A DNA stretch of 64,000 nucleotides. Source: Sarocladium kiliense (taxonomy: Eukaryota > Ascomycota > Sordariomycetes > Hypocreales > Sarocladiaceae). Positions 9,881 through 20,437 of this stretch are shown piece after piece. The stretch lies in the NCBI GenBank assembly GCA_030734395.1, contig JAUZTG010000044.1, positions 620,001 to 684,000 on the forward strand, read 5' to 3'. The translations under genes were made by a program, and so were the position numbers. A model generated the notes under the pieces. That model saw only the letters and a program-made list of their open reading frames with translations. It did no database searches and was not told where the DNA came from. Numbering within the stretch: the first letter of the stretch is position 1; each line of letters opens with the position of its first letter.

Positions 9881-11525
9881 TTAGGCATGGAGCTGCTGGA
9901 TTCGGTAGGTCCAGTATCCTTCACGGACAGCATCCCACTTCTCCGCCAGCCGCTTCAGACACAACTCAGCCTTGTCCTTTTCCCCCTTCGCAACGTATAC
10001 ATCAGCCAGATAGTCCACCGCGTGCGAGCTCGTCACCTTCTCATCCTCCTGTCCCAGTCCGCTCACGAACTGCTCAGCGAACTCCTGCAAACCCTCCAGC
10101 GGTCTGCCACTTTTTGCAAGCACACCACGGAGGTAGTTCCATGGAGACTGGTTCTGTGGCGCGAGCAGGATCTTCTCCTTGGCGTAATTGAGTTCCCTAT
10201 CGATGACGTCGGCGGGTACTTCGGGATCATGGGCTGTGGGAAGGGAGTCTGGGGTAGACTGCGTGGGATCAGAGAAGACGAGGAAGAAGCGGTGCGACCA
10301 GGCTGAGTTGTTGCGCACATCATCTTCGATCATGTTCTGCGTCGCCCCCAGCTCACTCGGAGTAAATAACCCCATCGTCTCAACCAAATACTGACGATAC
10401 GACCACACATGATAGTTCTTCGTATCCTCCTCCAGAATTCTACTGACAAACTCCTGCTCCGACCGCGCCAGCTTCTTCGCTTGCGCAGGATCGGAGTCCG
10501 CGATGGTTGGGTAGTAGTAGTCTATGAGAAGCTGACGGTGGTGCCAGATCTGATAGTTCTTGAGGTTCGAGAGGGCGACTTCGTTGAGCCAGGCGATTTC
10601 CTCGGGAATGGGGAGGGAGAGGGTGGTGATGATCTTGAAGCGATAGAGCCAGACGGTGTAATGGGCTGGGTTCATGGAGATGAGGTGCTCGGTGAGGCGG
10701 AGGCAGCGAGGGGAATACTCCTCGCTAGCCATCACGGCACGGAGGTAGGAAGCGGCTGCCGAATTGTGTTAGAGTATCACTCTTGGGACATCTCTCGAAA
10801 GACTTGACGAACCTTCAGCGTAGTCTTCAGGATAGGCGATCTGCGCCAGCGCACCCTCCGTCTCATTCTGGGGAATAGGAATCACATCATCCCATAAGGG
10901 ATCTTTTGCCAGCAATCCCGTGAACTTGCCATACAGGTCCTTCTTAAGAGCAGCCATATCTCCTCTTCGCTTCTTCTCCTTCTCAATATCTTCTTGTGTG
11001 ATCTTCTCGCCGCCTTGTTGCTCTAAATTCCGCTTCACGAGGAACTGCTCATGCAATAGATTCAACGCCGAGAGTTTCGCCTGCTTGATCTGCCTCTGCT
11101 GGAAGTCGTCAAGCTTGTATGTGCCGATGTCTCTACCGGTCTTGTCCTTTCCCCAGTTGTGATCCTTGGGTAGTCGTCGGATGGGGAGACCCTCCTTGGT
11201 GACGGTCTTCCAGAACTCGCGCTCGGTCTTGTTCGAGAGTGGGACTTTGTACTGAGAGACGGGAAGAATGAGCTTGGTGTGTGTGTAGGTCTTTCGCTCA
11301 GCGGGAGTCAAGCCTGAAAGACCGACTTCTTCTCTTCGTTTCTCGACGGGGTTGGTACGGTAGAAGCGCTGCTTGGACTGTTCAGCGATGGTCTCTGGGG
11401 GAGGGTCTGGAGTCGCTAGAGCTGCAGTTAGCGGGAGATGTCAAAGAGACGAGCGACAGCTGCTTCTACCTGCCTTTAGACTCGGCGACAGCGGGTTTGG
11501 GCCCTGCTTTTGACTTGGGGGGCAT
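9881..11525 (-). CDS. RAM2: Protein farnesyltransferase/geranylgeranyltransferase I alpha subunit with N-terminal extension
   Basis: Exons 11525-11474, 11415-10813 and 10755-9881 give 509 residues. The C-terminal part from about residue 192 (DPLWDDVIPIPQ) is the shared alpha subunit of farnesyltransferase and geranylgeranyltransferase I. Five prenyltransferase-alpha repeats are visible: NPAHYTVW (247), NYQIWHHRQ (285), NYHVWSYRQ (332), NNSAWSHR (367) and NQSPWNYLRG (420). The family is usually 320-380 residues, which would match a start at Met171. Here the frame continues upstream through a charged domain of about 170 residues that I do not recognise, with segments TPAERKTYTHTKL and LPKDHNWGKDKTGRDIG. 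Intron 1 appears to use a GC donor, because only that choice keeps the frame. The core call is firm; the extension needs transcript proof. Confidence 0.85.
11416..11473 (-). other. Probable GC-AG intron of the RAM2-like gene
   Basis: 58-nt intron read on the minus strand with donor AAAG/gcaggt and acceptor ctctag/CG. The nearby GT donor four bases downstream (gtagaa) puts the next exon out of frame with every acceptor tested. The GC donor gives a continuous reading frame (SKATPDPPP). GC-AG introns are a known minority class processed by the major spliceosome. Confidence 0.55.
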
Positions 11526-12040
11526 GGCCGCTCCGGCTGGGCTGTGGATTGTGGTTGATGGTGGGGTTGGAGGAGGAAGTTGGTCGTGGGAAAGCTTGGG
11601 ATTGTTCTTCAGCTGTCAGTGCCCCGCTAAGCATTGTGTTGCGCCGTTGGAGGCAAAGGCGCTGAGCGAAGGGAGTTCGTTTGAGAAGCTTGGACTGTTT
11701 AAATAATCCAGAGACGTGCGTCAATGTACTGTAAAATGCAACAAGCAGTCTTTATCTCACATGGTTCAATGCCCCATTCAGCTCGTGGTGGCGCTACAGC
11801 AATCAGATCGTTCATTGGAAATAGCTTCAACTCAGTTCCCACCTTTTCTGAGGCCTGTCATGGCCGAGGCTCGACTTTCAAATGTCGGAAAACTCTATTG
11901 TGTTCTTCTTAAATCCTTTGTGTGACTTTTGCACATGTGATGAAGATCTATCTCCGTGGAGAACGACCAAAACGCCCTCCTGAACCAAAAACCCTGTCCA
12001 ACGCCGTTCGGTCTTTTGCAAACACCCCATGCCTCCCCTC
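11526..12040. promoter_or_regulatory. Intergenic: promoter of the RAM2-like gene and 3' flank of the Mtr2-like gene
   Basis: 515 bases between two minus-strand genes. A CCAAT-type sequence occurs as its complement near 11824 (cattggaa). No further coding exon or repeat is evident. Confidence 0.4.
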
Positions 12041-12616
12041 TCACAGCGCCCTGAAGTTCTGTGACATGATGAGCCACTTCCTTATGCCCCTCGGCGGGTT
12101 CTTCTTGAGCGCATCCCAATTCGGAACCAAGACGAACGTCTCATTGAACATCTTCTGTGGCGCATCCCTGCCCTTCCCGTATTGGACCTTCCCTGTCACC
12201 ATGACCACGATGCTCATGCGCTGACCGTTCTTCTCGGCCTGTGGATTATTTTGAACAGCCTCGGGGGCGCCGTACTGAAAGGAAGGGTTCATGACCTGCG
12301 CGTCCAGAGATTCGACATCGTAGCGCACGCCGTGACCTTGGCTCTCGAGAAGCTTTTGGTAGTCTTCGGGGGTCGGCAGGACGGCGCCGTTGATGGAGAT
12401 GTCAGCTGGGGCGGAGTATTTGTTGGAGACGTTTATGTAGAAGGGCGCCAGCGAGTTGTTGTTGTTGACGGCTTGGTAGTAGTTGCCCACGAAGGTCTCG
12501 GCCGCTGAAGGAGGTCGTCGGTCAGCGCATGTCCTCGGGGCTAATCGTGAGGATGGGGGAGGATACATACCGTCACTGGAGACTCGCACCTCCTGGTCTA
12601 GGCTTGGAAGGGTCAT
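12041..12616 (-). CDS. NTF2-fold mRNA export factor, Mtr2-like
   Basis: Two exons, 12616-12571 and 12504-12041, give 169 residues, MTLPSLDQEVRVSSD joined to AAETFVGNYYQAV. The pattern AxxFVxxYYxAV near the N-terminus, the QxxLxxLxx-like loop, a central strand pair (QRMSIVVMVTGKVQ) and the C-terminal NETFVLVPNWDAL then RKWLIMSQNFRAL are typical of NTF2-like folds. They fit best with fungal Mtr2, the small partner of the Mex67 mRNA export receptor at the nuclear pore. The length is close to yeast Mtr2 (184 residues). The frame is open to a Met at 12721, but that leader is low-complexity and the intron phase supports the ATG at 12616. NTF2 itself or an Nxt1-like protein are alternatives. Confidence 0.72.
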   Translation of the reverse strand: MTLPSLDQEVRVSSDGMYPPPSSRLAPRTCADRRPPSAAETFVGNYYQAVNNNNSLAPFYINVSNKYSAPADISINGAVLPTPEDYQKLLESQGHGVRYDVESLDAQVMNPSFQYGAPEAVQNNPQAEKNGQRMSIVVMVTGKVQYGKGRDAPQKMFNETFVLVPNWDALKKNPPRGIRKWLIMSQNFRAL

Positions 12617-13058
12617 AACGACGTGTTGCGCGCTGCTTGAGGAAGTTGTCGAGGTTTGCGAACGTGAAAACAAAGCTGCGAAACGCGAAGGGGTATGACG
12701 TGGGGTGACTTGGAGGTCCATCCCAAAACCAATGTCTCTCTCGACGGACTATATTTCAGGCACCAGCACCAAACGATCTCATAATGCGAGAGAACATAAC
12801 AAAGCACCACTCATAAGAACATTGTTCTCCAACTGTATCATTCCACTGATATCTTTGTAGCCCTAGATCCTTTTCCATTAAAGTTGCTGGGACAGACCCC
12901 AAATTCACTGGAATTTGGCGGACAACATGATCCTCGCCTTATCGTGATAAGCCACTTCTGGACCAAGGGTCCAGTGTGCGACGATGCCGCGATCTGCCAT
13001 CTGACTATGCCAATTGCAATACCATAAACCGCACGCAGACTCGCGCAACGGCTCAGAG
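12617..13058. promoter_or_regulatory. Divergent promoter between the Mtr2-like gene and the mitochondrial MetRS gene
   Basis: 442 bases separate two head-to-head genes. A palindrome-like ccaaattcactggaatttgg occurs at 12898-12917 (complementary arms CCAAATTC and GAATTTGG around actg), in the middle third. No other signal can be assigned. Confidence 0.45.
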
Positions 13059-15123
13059 ATGAGGCCAGCCTCTTTGCCAGCTCTTCGGAGCTTACGTTGT
13101 CTTCGACCGGCTCCTCGCACTAGCTCGTGCCTCCGCCCACGATGCCCGTCGCGATCCGAAGCTGTGCGACGCTGGTATAGCTCCGAAAGCTTTAGCAAGA
13201 CGCCAACGTCGAAAGACAAGCCATACTATGTCACGACACCCATATTCTATGTCAATGCTGGTATGGAATGTCTTGCCAACTGGTTTTCTGAACCTACTAA
13301 CGCCCTACAGCACCCCATATTGGCCACCTCTACACCATGGTCCTCGCCGATGTCTTCAAGCGCTGGCAACAGCTCAAGGGCAACGAAGCATATCTCTGCA
13401 CCGGTACCGACGAGCATGGAATGAAGATCCAGCGCGCAGCAGAAAAGGCAGAAGTTCCAGCCAAGCAGCTATGCGACGAAAATTCAGCCAAGTTTCGAGA
13501 TCTGGCGGAAGCGGCAAACATCGATCACGACTTCTTCATTCGAACGACCGACCAAGATCACAAGGAGGCGGTTGGCGAGTTCTGGTTGCGGCTGAAGCAT
13601 ACAGTCCCAGAGGATCTGGGAATCTACTTGGGCAAGCATGAGGGCTGGTACTGTGTCAGTGATGAGTGCTTCTACCCAGAAGACCTCGTCCAGGCCAGCA
13701 TTGAGCCGCAGACTGGAAAGAAGATCATGATCAGCTCGGAAACGGAGAATCAAGTCGAATGGATAAAGGAGGAGACTTGGTTCTTCCCCCTGACCAAGTA
13801 CAAGCAACGCTTACTCGACTTCTACGATGCGAATCCGGATTGGATCACACCTAGATCACGATTACAGGAGGTCAGAAACTGGGTTGAGAACAACCTTGAG
13901 GATCTTTCAGTGACGAGACCGGTATCAAGGCTGACTTGGGGCATTCGTGACCCGGAGGATCCCAGCCAAACAATCTATGTCTGGGTTGACGCCCTGATCA
14001 ACTACCTCACAAAGGCAGGGTACGGCTCAGCATGGCACACGCCGAAGGAGAACACGGGGATCTGGCCTGCCGATATGCAGGTTGTCGGCAAGGATATCAT
14101 TCGTTTCCACGCCATCTATTGGCCGGCTCTCCTGATGGCTCTTGATATGCCACTGCCGAAGAAGATTCTCTGCCATCCACACTGGACTATGTCTGGACGC
14201 AAGATGTCCAAGTCTATTGGCAACGTCGTTGACCCTGTCCTGGCACTAGAGCGTTGGGGCATCGATCCTCTACGATACTTTCTTGTACGCAATGGGCGGA
14301 GTGGAACGTATGGCAAGGATATGGAATACTCGAATCAGCTTATGGAGGCCGTATATGCGAAGGAGCTACAGGCCAACATCGGCAACCTGTTTCAGCGCAT
14401 TGCCCGGCCGAAGAAGGGCAAGTGGTCGAGTTACGAGGCAAGCAATGCGTACCGAGACGGTAAGTTCGAGCTCGTGTCGTCCGACAAAAGCAGTCTTGCA
14501 CCGTTGCACAAGAGCCTGGTCGCTGCACCGTCATCATTTCAAAGAGCCATGGACGAATTGAACACGGCAGAGGCCATCGACCAGGTGTTTAACCTACTCA
14601 AAGAGGTAAAAACCACAAGTGGAGTTATCGATTCTTTCGATGGTATACGTTTAGAGCTAATGATGTTTCCCTACAGGCAAATCGCGCCGTGGATGTCATC
14701 AAGCCATGGGAACTTGCCAATATGTTGATAGCGGACCCCTCCAATATGGCGGTACGCGCCAGCCTTAATCAGGCCGTCTTCTACTTCACCGAAAGTGTGC
14801 GCATCACAGGTATCCTTCTGCAGCCCATCATGCCAGACAAGATGGCCGAGCTGCTCGACTCTTTAGGTGTCGCTCAGGATCGAAGGACCTTTCAGCACGC
14901 GGCCCTCGGAGCAGATGAATCCTATGGTGTGGATCCAGCGGTGCTTGCAGAACGCGGAGTTGCTGGGAAACACCCAAGGCCTACGGAGACACTGTTCCCT
15001 CCGCTCCCTGGTATTGATGGTGACCAGCCCGGATTCAGTAGGAAGAAGAGCAGAGGTAACCTAATGTATAGAACGGTGAGGAACCTGGATTCGTGGAAGG
15101 GGCCACTGGAAAAGGCAGAATAA
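13059..15123 (+). CDS. MSM1: Methionyl-tRNA synthetase, mitochondrial
   Basis: Three exons, 13059-13260, 13311-14605 and 14677-15123, give 647 residues. The enzyme is a class I aminoacyl-tRNA synthetase that charges tRNA-Met. The HIGH signature is at 70-73 (PHIGH) and KMSKS at 365-369 in the GRKMSKSIGN context. FYVNAAPHIGHLYT and YVWVDALINYLT are strongly family-like. The N-terminal 45 residues are rich in Arg, Ser, Ala and Leu and free of acidic residues until about Glu34, which fits a mitochondrial presequence. The cytosolic form would be longer and carry a C-terminal tRNA-binding extension, absent here. The anticodon-binding helical domain occupies about 460-600. Both introns are short (50 and 71 nt). 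It lies 213 bases upstream of the NAT9-like gene. Confidence 0.93.
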
Positions 15124-15336
15124 CTGCTGTAAAGGCAAAATGTACTATAGAGTTTGTAAAGATAGTTGTACAAAGTCTGTATGATGTAGCAGAGAAATAT
15201 CGGAAGCAAGCTGCCGTGCTCACGTTGTCTCTTATGGGTGGGCGGGTGAGTCGTCGAAGCCGAGCTATGTAAATTTGAGGCGGCACCACACCAATCAACC
15301 CACTTTGTTCTCTACACCAGCACCGACGCAGCCACA

Positions 15337-16152
15337 ATGCTGCTCAACGAGCGCACGGGTATGATGATTTCGCACAGAGAATCGGGCAGGTGCTGACACC
15401 ACTGGATATAGCGGTAGCAACGAGCGGAGTGCTTCTCGTGCCGTATGAGAAACACCATGTGCCCCAGTACCATGGGTGGATGCAAGATCCAGTGAGTCCC
15501 TTAATCTCGTTCGAGAACGGCATCTTGGAATATGGGCTGCGACTAAGACAATTTGCAGGCCATACAAGAAGCAACTGCTTCCGAACCAATGACGCTGGAA
15601 GAGGAGTACGAGAACCAGCAGTCATGGCGCACATCCAACGACAAACTCACCTTCATTGTCTGTGCTCCACAACCCGACACCACAGATCATGTCCTCGCAG
15701 GGCAAGCAGACAGCGGCGACAAGACTCGAGGTGACATCAACTTCTTCCTCTACCCTTACGATACCGTAGATGACAGCGTGACGGACCCGAACGTCCTGGT
15801 GGGCGAGGTGGACATCATGATCGCTGCGACGGAGCATCGAGGGCGCGGGACTGGACAAGCAGCAGTCCGAGCCCTCTTGGTGTATATCCAGCGAAATCTC
15901 AGTGCAATTTTGAAGGAGTATGGGGGAAGTGATGGTTGTGAGCTGAGGGGTCTGATGGTCAAGCTGAAGGAGGGCAATCACGCGAGTAGAGCGCTGTTTG
16001 AGAGGTTGGGGTTTCAGCAGAAGGGTGAGGTAAATTACTTCGGGGAGGTCACTCTGATGATGTCTTGGGATGAGATTACATGTAAAAAATGGTGGAATGA
16101 GGCTTCTGAAGACTTCAAAGAAGTTTCCTACCTGCAAGATAGCACGCTATGA
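15337..16152 (+). CDS. N-acetyltransferase 9-like GNAT protein
   Basis: Exons 15337-15358, 15412-15491 and 15559-16152 give 231 residues. The first exon encodes only seven codons plus one base. The spliced start MLLNERTAVATSGVLLVPYE and the following PQYHGWMQDPAIQEATASEP and LTLEEEY-like segment (MTLEEEYENQQSWR) are the hallmark of NAT9-type GNAT acetyltransferases. The acetyl-CoA loop is visible as AATEHRGRGTGQAAVRALL, and the late strand as NHASRALFERLGFQQKGEVNYF. The family length is about 200-240 residues, so the gene is complete. Its substrate is not well defined; NAT9 in animals has been linked to microtubules. Confidence 0.9.
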
Positions 16153-17303
16153 TATATTGCTATCTCGTATTGTATGGGGGTTCCGATTATTGACAGTATG
16201 ATCATGCCAGCTTGTGCCATGGGAAGAAGTCTATTTCGCGAGAAGCGCTCATATGCTCAGATAGTGGTGAAAACCAAGGGCGTGCGTGACCCATGACCGC
16301 CTCTCTATCGCGCACAATGGGCATGAGTCTAAGCGAGTAGCCCATCCTCTGTTCCGGTACTTCCTCCAATACAACTCAGCCCAACTTAAGGTATGGAATG
16401 ACCTTATCTTTATTTCCCGAGGTTCCAGAATCCAGATCCAAGATAACGCAGCAAGGGTGTCTAGTGTAGCTTTAATTGCGAGGCGCTGGATGTTGTCCAG
16501 GAAAGGCAAACAGCAGCGAACAGCCAGCGAGCGGCTGCAAGCACCCGTGATCCCAGCATGAGATCTCGGCATGTGTCTCTGCCGCTACAGTACCCCTAGC
16601 GACTTCGTCAACATCGACGAACAGTGAGCACTGGGACATCGCTAGCCACATGTTTCGGCGGGACCTTCCGCCATTGGTACTGCTTCGCAGCACAGTCCGG
16701 TCAAGCTGGAACGCGATCATGCTTCGCTCAAGGCCCAGGCCCGCCAGAATAGCATCATGGTGATGAATGGAGGAGGCAGTTCTTAGCCACAAGGCATCAT
16801 TGACACGCCTGACACGCCACCCTCATGGACATCGCCTCGCTTAGCCCACATCGAGCCGAAGACAATGCTACCCCGGGTCGAATCAACGGCATATCGCCAG
16901 GGCACTCGCCACACCGCAGGCCCGGTAGACAGTGGCCACACCAGATGCAGATTGACACTGCAGTGAGGTTCAACACGCTATGCACGCACGCCATGTGCCG
17001 AAACGCCGTCTATGCGGGGTTCACTCCATACCAGCCCCTATATTCCCCACGCGCTTGTCCCGTTCCGCTTCAGTATTGCTGCTTCATCCCCAATCCCCGG
17101 ATCTCTCGCAGGAACTGAGTTCAAGCTAGGAAAAGGTTCTAGGTTCCAGGTTTAAGTCGGCTTGCAATGTCGGCTCGCAGCGTCGACTCACGAGTGTCGA
17201 TGTATTTAAAAGCACCAGGTATCGTGATGATGGGGATGGTGCTTCCATATCTACTTCACGCCAAGGTTTCGTATTAGTATATGCAACTATACTAGCTGTC
17301 AAG
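16153..17303. other. Intergenic region upstream of the MFS transporter
   Basis: 1.15 kb without a supportable gene. The last 100 bases before 17304 contain a short AT-rich stretch (agtatatgcaactatact) that may belong to the promoter. Open frames on either strand have no domain features. Confidence 0.4.
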
Positions 17304-19289
17304 ATGGCAATTGATCACGAGAAAGCGGTGCGTGTAGTTCTTGGGCTACGATATAGTCCCTGTTCACTGATGACGACTCTGTAGGAGCGCGATGCTATCC
17401 AGGAAGAGCTCCATATCGAGGTGCTGCCCGGCACCGAGATCATGACAGATGTCGGAAAGCATCACTTCATCAAGAGCGAACATTCCTCGGTCGTACTTGT
17501 GCCGCAGCCTTCTCAGGACCCTCATGATCCTCTGAACTGGACAAGGTTCTGGAAATGGTCGACGATCACAGCTGTGTCTTGGATGACATTCACCCAAGGA
17601 TTTGCGCCGCTGTCTCTAGCGCCCATGTTTCCGTACTTTATCAGGGACTTCGATAGCGACCTCGAATCAGTCATCCAATTTACTGGTGTTTCAATCCTTA
17701 TATTGGGATTCAGTAACTTCATCTGGTGAGAGAGAGATACTTTCTGTGCTGCGAAGCAAGATTGCTAAATCATACATCGTGTCAGGGCACCCATCTCCTC
17801 CTCCTTCGGTCGACGCCCGACGTTCCTCGCATCCCAGTTGCTCTGTCTGGCCTCCTATATTCTTCGTGCAAGATCGAGGAACTACTCAACCTTTATGGGA
17901 GCATGCATGTAAGCCCACACTATCCTGATGGGACATACTGTCCACAGGTCGCCTAACAACTTCATGATAGCTTGAACGGCATCGGGGCCGGTCCCTCCGA
18001 GACTCTTCAACCCACAGTCATTGCCGACATCTTTTTCCTACACGACCGTGGCACGTGGAACACTCTCTACTGGGTCATATATATGGGTTCGCTGATGGTA
18101 AGCATCATGTTGCTGCGGAATGGGACAGTGGTCAGACTAACGGATTGTCAAGGTCGGGCCAATCGTTGCTGGTTCCATGGCAGATCATGTCGGTTGGGAG
18201 AGCTTCTGGTGGCTCAACGTCGCCATGACGGGTGCCGTAATTATCTTCGGTGTCGTGGGCTTTCCCGAGACAAGATGGCAACGAACAGAGCATCATCCAG
18301 ACAGCGTGTTGATCGAGGCCGAAACACCTGGGACTGAAACCAAGACTGCTGGCAACCCAGACGGTATCGCTGTTCAGTCAGCCGAAGACGCACAGAGTCC
18401 AGAGCAAGAACACGACATGGATCCATATCTCGGCAAAGGAAAGCCGTCCAAGAAACAGTGGCGGCTATTCCAAGTGAATGCGTCTCCCCTGCGTGGTATT
18501 CTGTTCGACCTGTGGACTCCTTGGAGGCTTTTCGCCTACCCAATCGTAGTCTTTGCATCCTTCGTTGTGAGCTGGAGTTGCAGCAACTTTCTCATCCTGA
18601 ACTTGACTCAGTCACAAGTCTTCGCAGCGCCGCCCTACAACATGGACGCTCAGTCTATAGGTAAGCTCTGTGCCTCGAATGATCCTTTAAAGACACTAAC
18701 CCGTGGTATAGGATTCACTAACTTCGCCGTCTTGGTCGGTGCACTTTTTGGGCTGGCCACAGCAGGTCCATTCAGCGATTGGGTTTCTGCAAGGGCTACG
18801 AAGGCGAATAATGGTGTTCGTGAGCCAGAGATGCGACTCCCTGCCATGATTCCATACGTCCTCATTATGATCCTCGGTAACTTTGTCAATGCCTTCGGCT
18901 ATCAGTACCACTGGCACTGGGCTATAATTGTGGTAATTGGATATACTTGTGCCGGCATTCAGGTCGCTGCCCTTCCTAGCATTGCCAGCACCTATGCTAT
19001 CGACAGTTATAAGCCAGTGGCGGGACCTCTTATGGTCGCTCTCACAGTCAACAAGAATGTTTGGGGTTATGGCATGGGCAAGTTCATCACACCGTGGAGT
19101 GTGAAGTCAGGGTAAGTCTCAAGTATCATCCCTTACTTCAGCAATGCTAACTAGGTCGGAAGGTTCATCCCTGTCTTCATGACGAATATGAGTTTGACTG
19201 TTTTGTGGTGCGCCTTTGGAGTCTTGTTCTACTTCTATGGAAAGACGTTGCGCCGATGGACAAGGAACAGCAGTGTTCATCGCGCTTGA
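17304..19289 (+). CDS. Major facilitator superfamily transporter (DHA1-like)
   Basis: Seven exons: 17304-17327, 17385-17725, 17786-17908, 17971-18097, 18153-18660, 18712-19111 and 19163-19289. They give 549 residues with consistent phases. The cytosolic leader ends in the motif DPHDPLNWTRFWKW, common to fungal drug:H+ antiporter type MFS proteins. Helix 1 is STITAVSWMTFTQGF. FGRRPTFLASQLLCL holds the conserved loop 2-3 signature (FGRRP). GAGPSETLQPTVIADIFF precedes helix 5, and GSLMVGPIVAGSMADHVGWESFWW resembles antiporter motif C. A long acidic loop follows helix 6 (about 280-330). The fifth intron is a multiple of three (51 nt), so its retention would only insert residues. The substrate cannot be told from sequence; no biosynthetic cluster surrounds it. 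Confidence 0.88.
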
Positions 19290-19759
19290 AAAAAATAACA
19301 GAGGATACTATGTGATTAGCTCTTGGGCAGGAAACAGTAATAAATTGAGATGCGTTTCTTTCTTCCGACAGAGCTACTAAGGTGTACGCGCACACCAGGT
19401 TTAGAAACGCATAATAGAGACCGATTCTCGCTTGAATTGAGCAGTGCCTGAAACGCCTCAAGATCTCTTTCACTCTCCCAACTTCTCATTAAGAGAGCCA
19501 TCCAGAAACTCGTATTATTAAAAAAGCCATTTATGTCCGAAAGCCGACAACAAGGCAATGGCTTCGAGAGAAATTCGCATTGACCTCCCTGGGCTGGTAC
19601 AGGGTAGGTAGACGGAAATGCTGAGTCATCATCCGACTGTGATCGCGAACGCCTCAAATTTTGGACTCCAGAACTCCAGCTTCGACATTCGCAACCACTA
19701 AAGCTCTCAAGCCCTCGCCATCACCCTCTATCCTTCTGCGAGCGGCCGTTTTCGTCAAC
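19290..19759. other. Intergenic region between the MFS and bL34m genes
   Basis: 470 bases between tandem genes. No coding exon, RNA gene or repeat is recognised. The segment just before 19760 is C-rich and probably the leader of the ribosomal gene. Confidence 0.4.
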
Positions 19760-20215
19760 ATGAACTCCCTCACGCGCTCGGTCACCCGCATTGCGCGGCC
19801 AATTGCCGCCACTACGCTCCCTCAATCATCAAGGTCAGTCTCCCGGTGACGAACGCTCTCTCCTGTAACACCCGAAAACTGACAATTGCACTCCCACAGA
19901 ACATTCACAACCTTCACTCCCCTCCGACCGACTCTCTCCTCTCCCACAACTCTCGCCATCCGTCCGAATCTCACCAGCTTCACCCCCACAACCACATCCA
20001 GCGCAGCAGCCGACCTTGTACCCAAAACCGCCATCAGCGCGCACCCAGCCCTCTGCGACCTGCAGGTCCGTTGTGGACCGCGTAATACCATGAACGGCCA
20101 CACGAGACTGGTTCAGAAGAGGCGGTTGGGATTCTTGGCGAGGATGAGGAGTAAGACGGGGAGAAAGATCTTGATGAGGAGGAGGGTGAAGGGCAGGAAG
20201 AGGATGGCGTGGTAG
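19760..20215 (+). CDS. MRPL34: Mitochondrial large-subunit ribosomal protein bL34m
   Basis: Two exons, 19760-19833 and 19900-20215, give 129 residues. The last 44 residues (NTMNGHTRLVQKRRLGFLAR, then MRSKTGRKILMRRRVKGRKR) are the complete bL34 ribosomal protein: basic, with the conserved KRRLGFLARMRSKTGRKIL pattern. The N-terminal 75 residues are rich in Ser, Thr, Arg and Pro with almost no acidic residues, as expected for a mitochondrial import leader and fungal extension. The product sits near the exit side of the mitochondrial large subunit. The start ATG at 19760 has the context AACATGA. The gene is convergent with the beta-glucosidase gene 222 bases away. Confidence 0.9.
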
Positions 20216-20437
20216 ATGGCTTCGAGAAGAGGAGGGCAACTGTTGTATGACTATGGAAGCGCGACGTGGCGTTGGAGATAGGCATTTCGACGAGGATGAT
20301 AGAGTCTACTCCGCTGTACATTGGCTGTTGAGCTCACAGTCACTTCTTTGTATCAACATAGACTATGGGAAACCCCACGACTTCGACGTTGTTTGCTTCT
20401 TTCTTACTGATCTCTCATCATATGCCGAGGCTACATC

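Noticed and set aside
18661..18711. Reading the MFS gene straight through its fifth intron
   Set aside because: The 51-nt stretch is in frame, but has proper GT-AG borders and would insert a 17-residue polar segment before a membrane helix.
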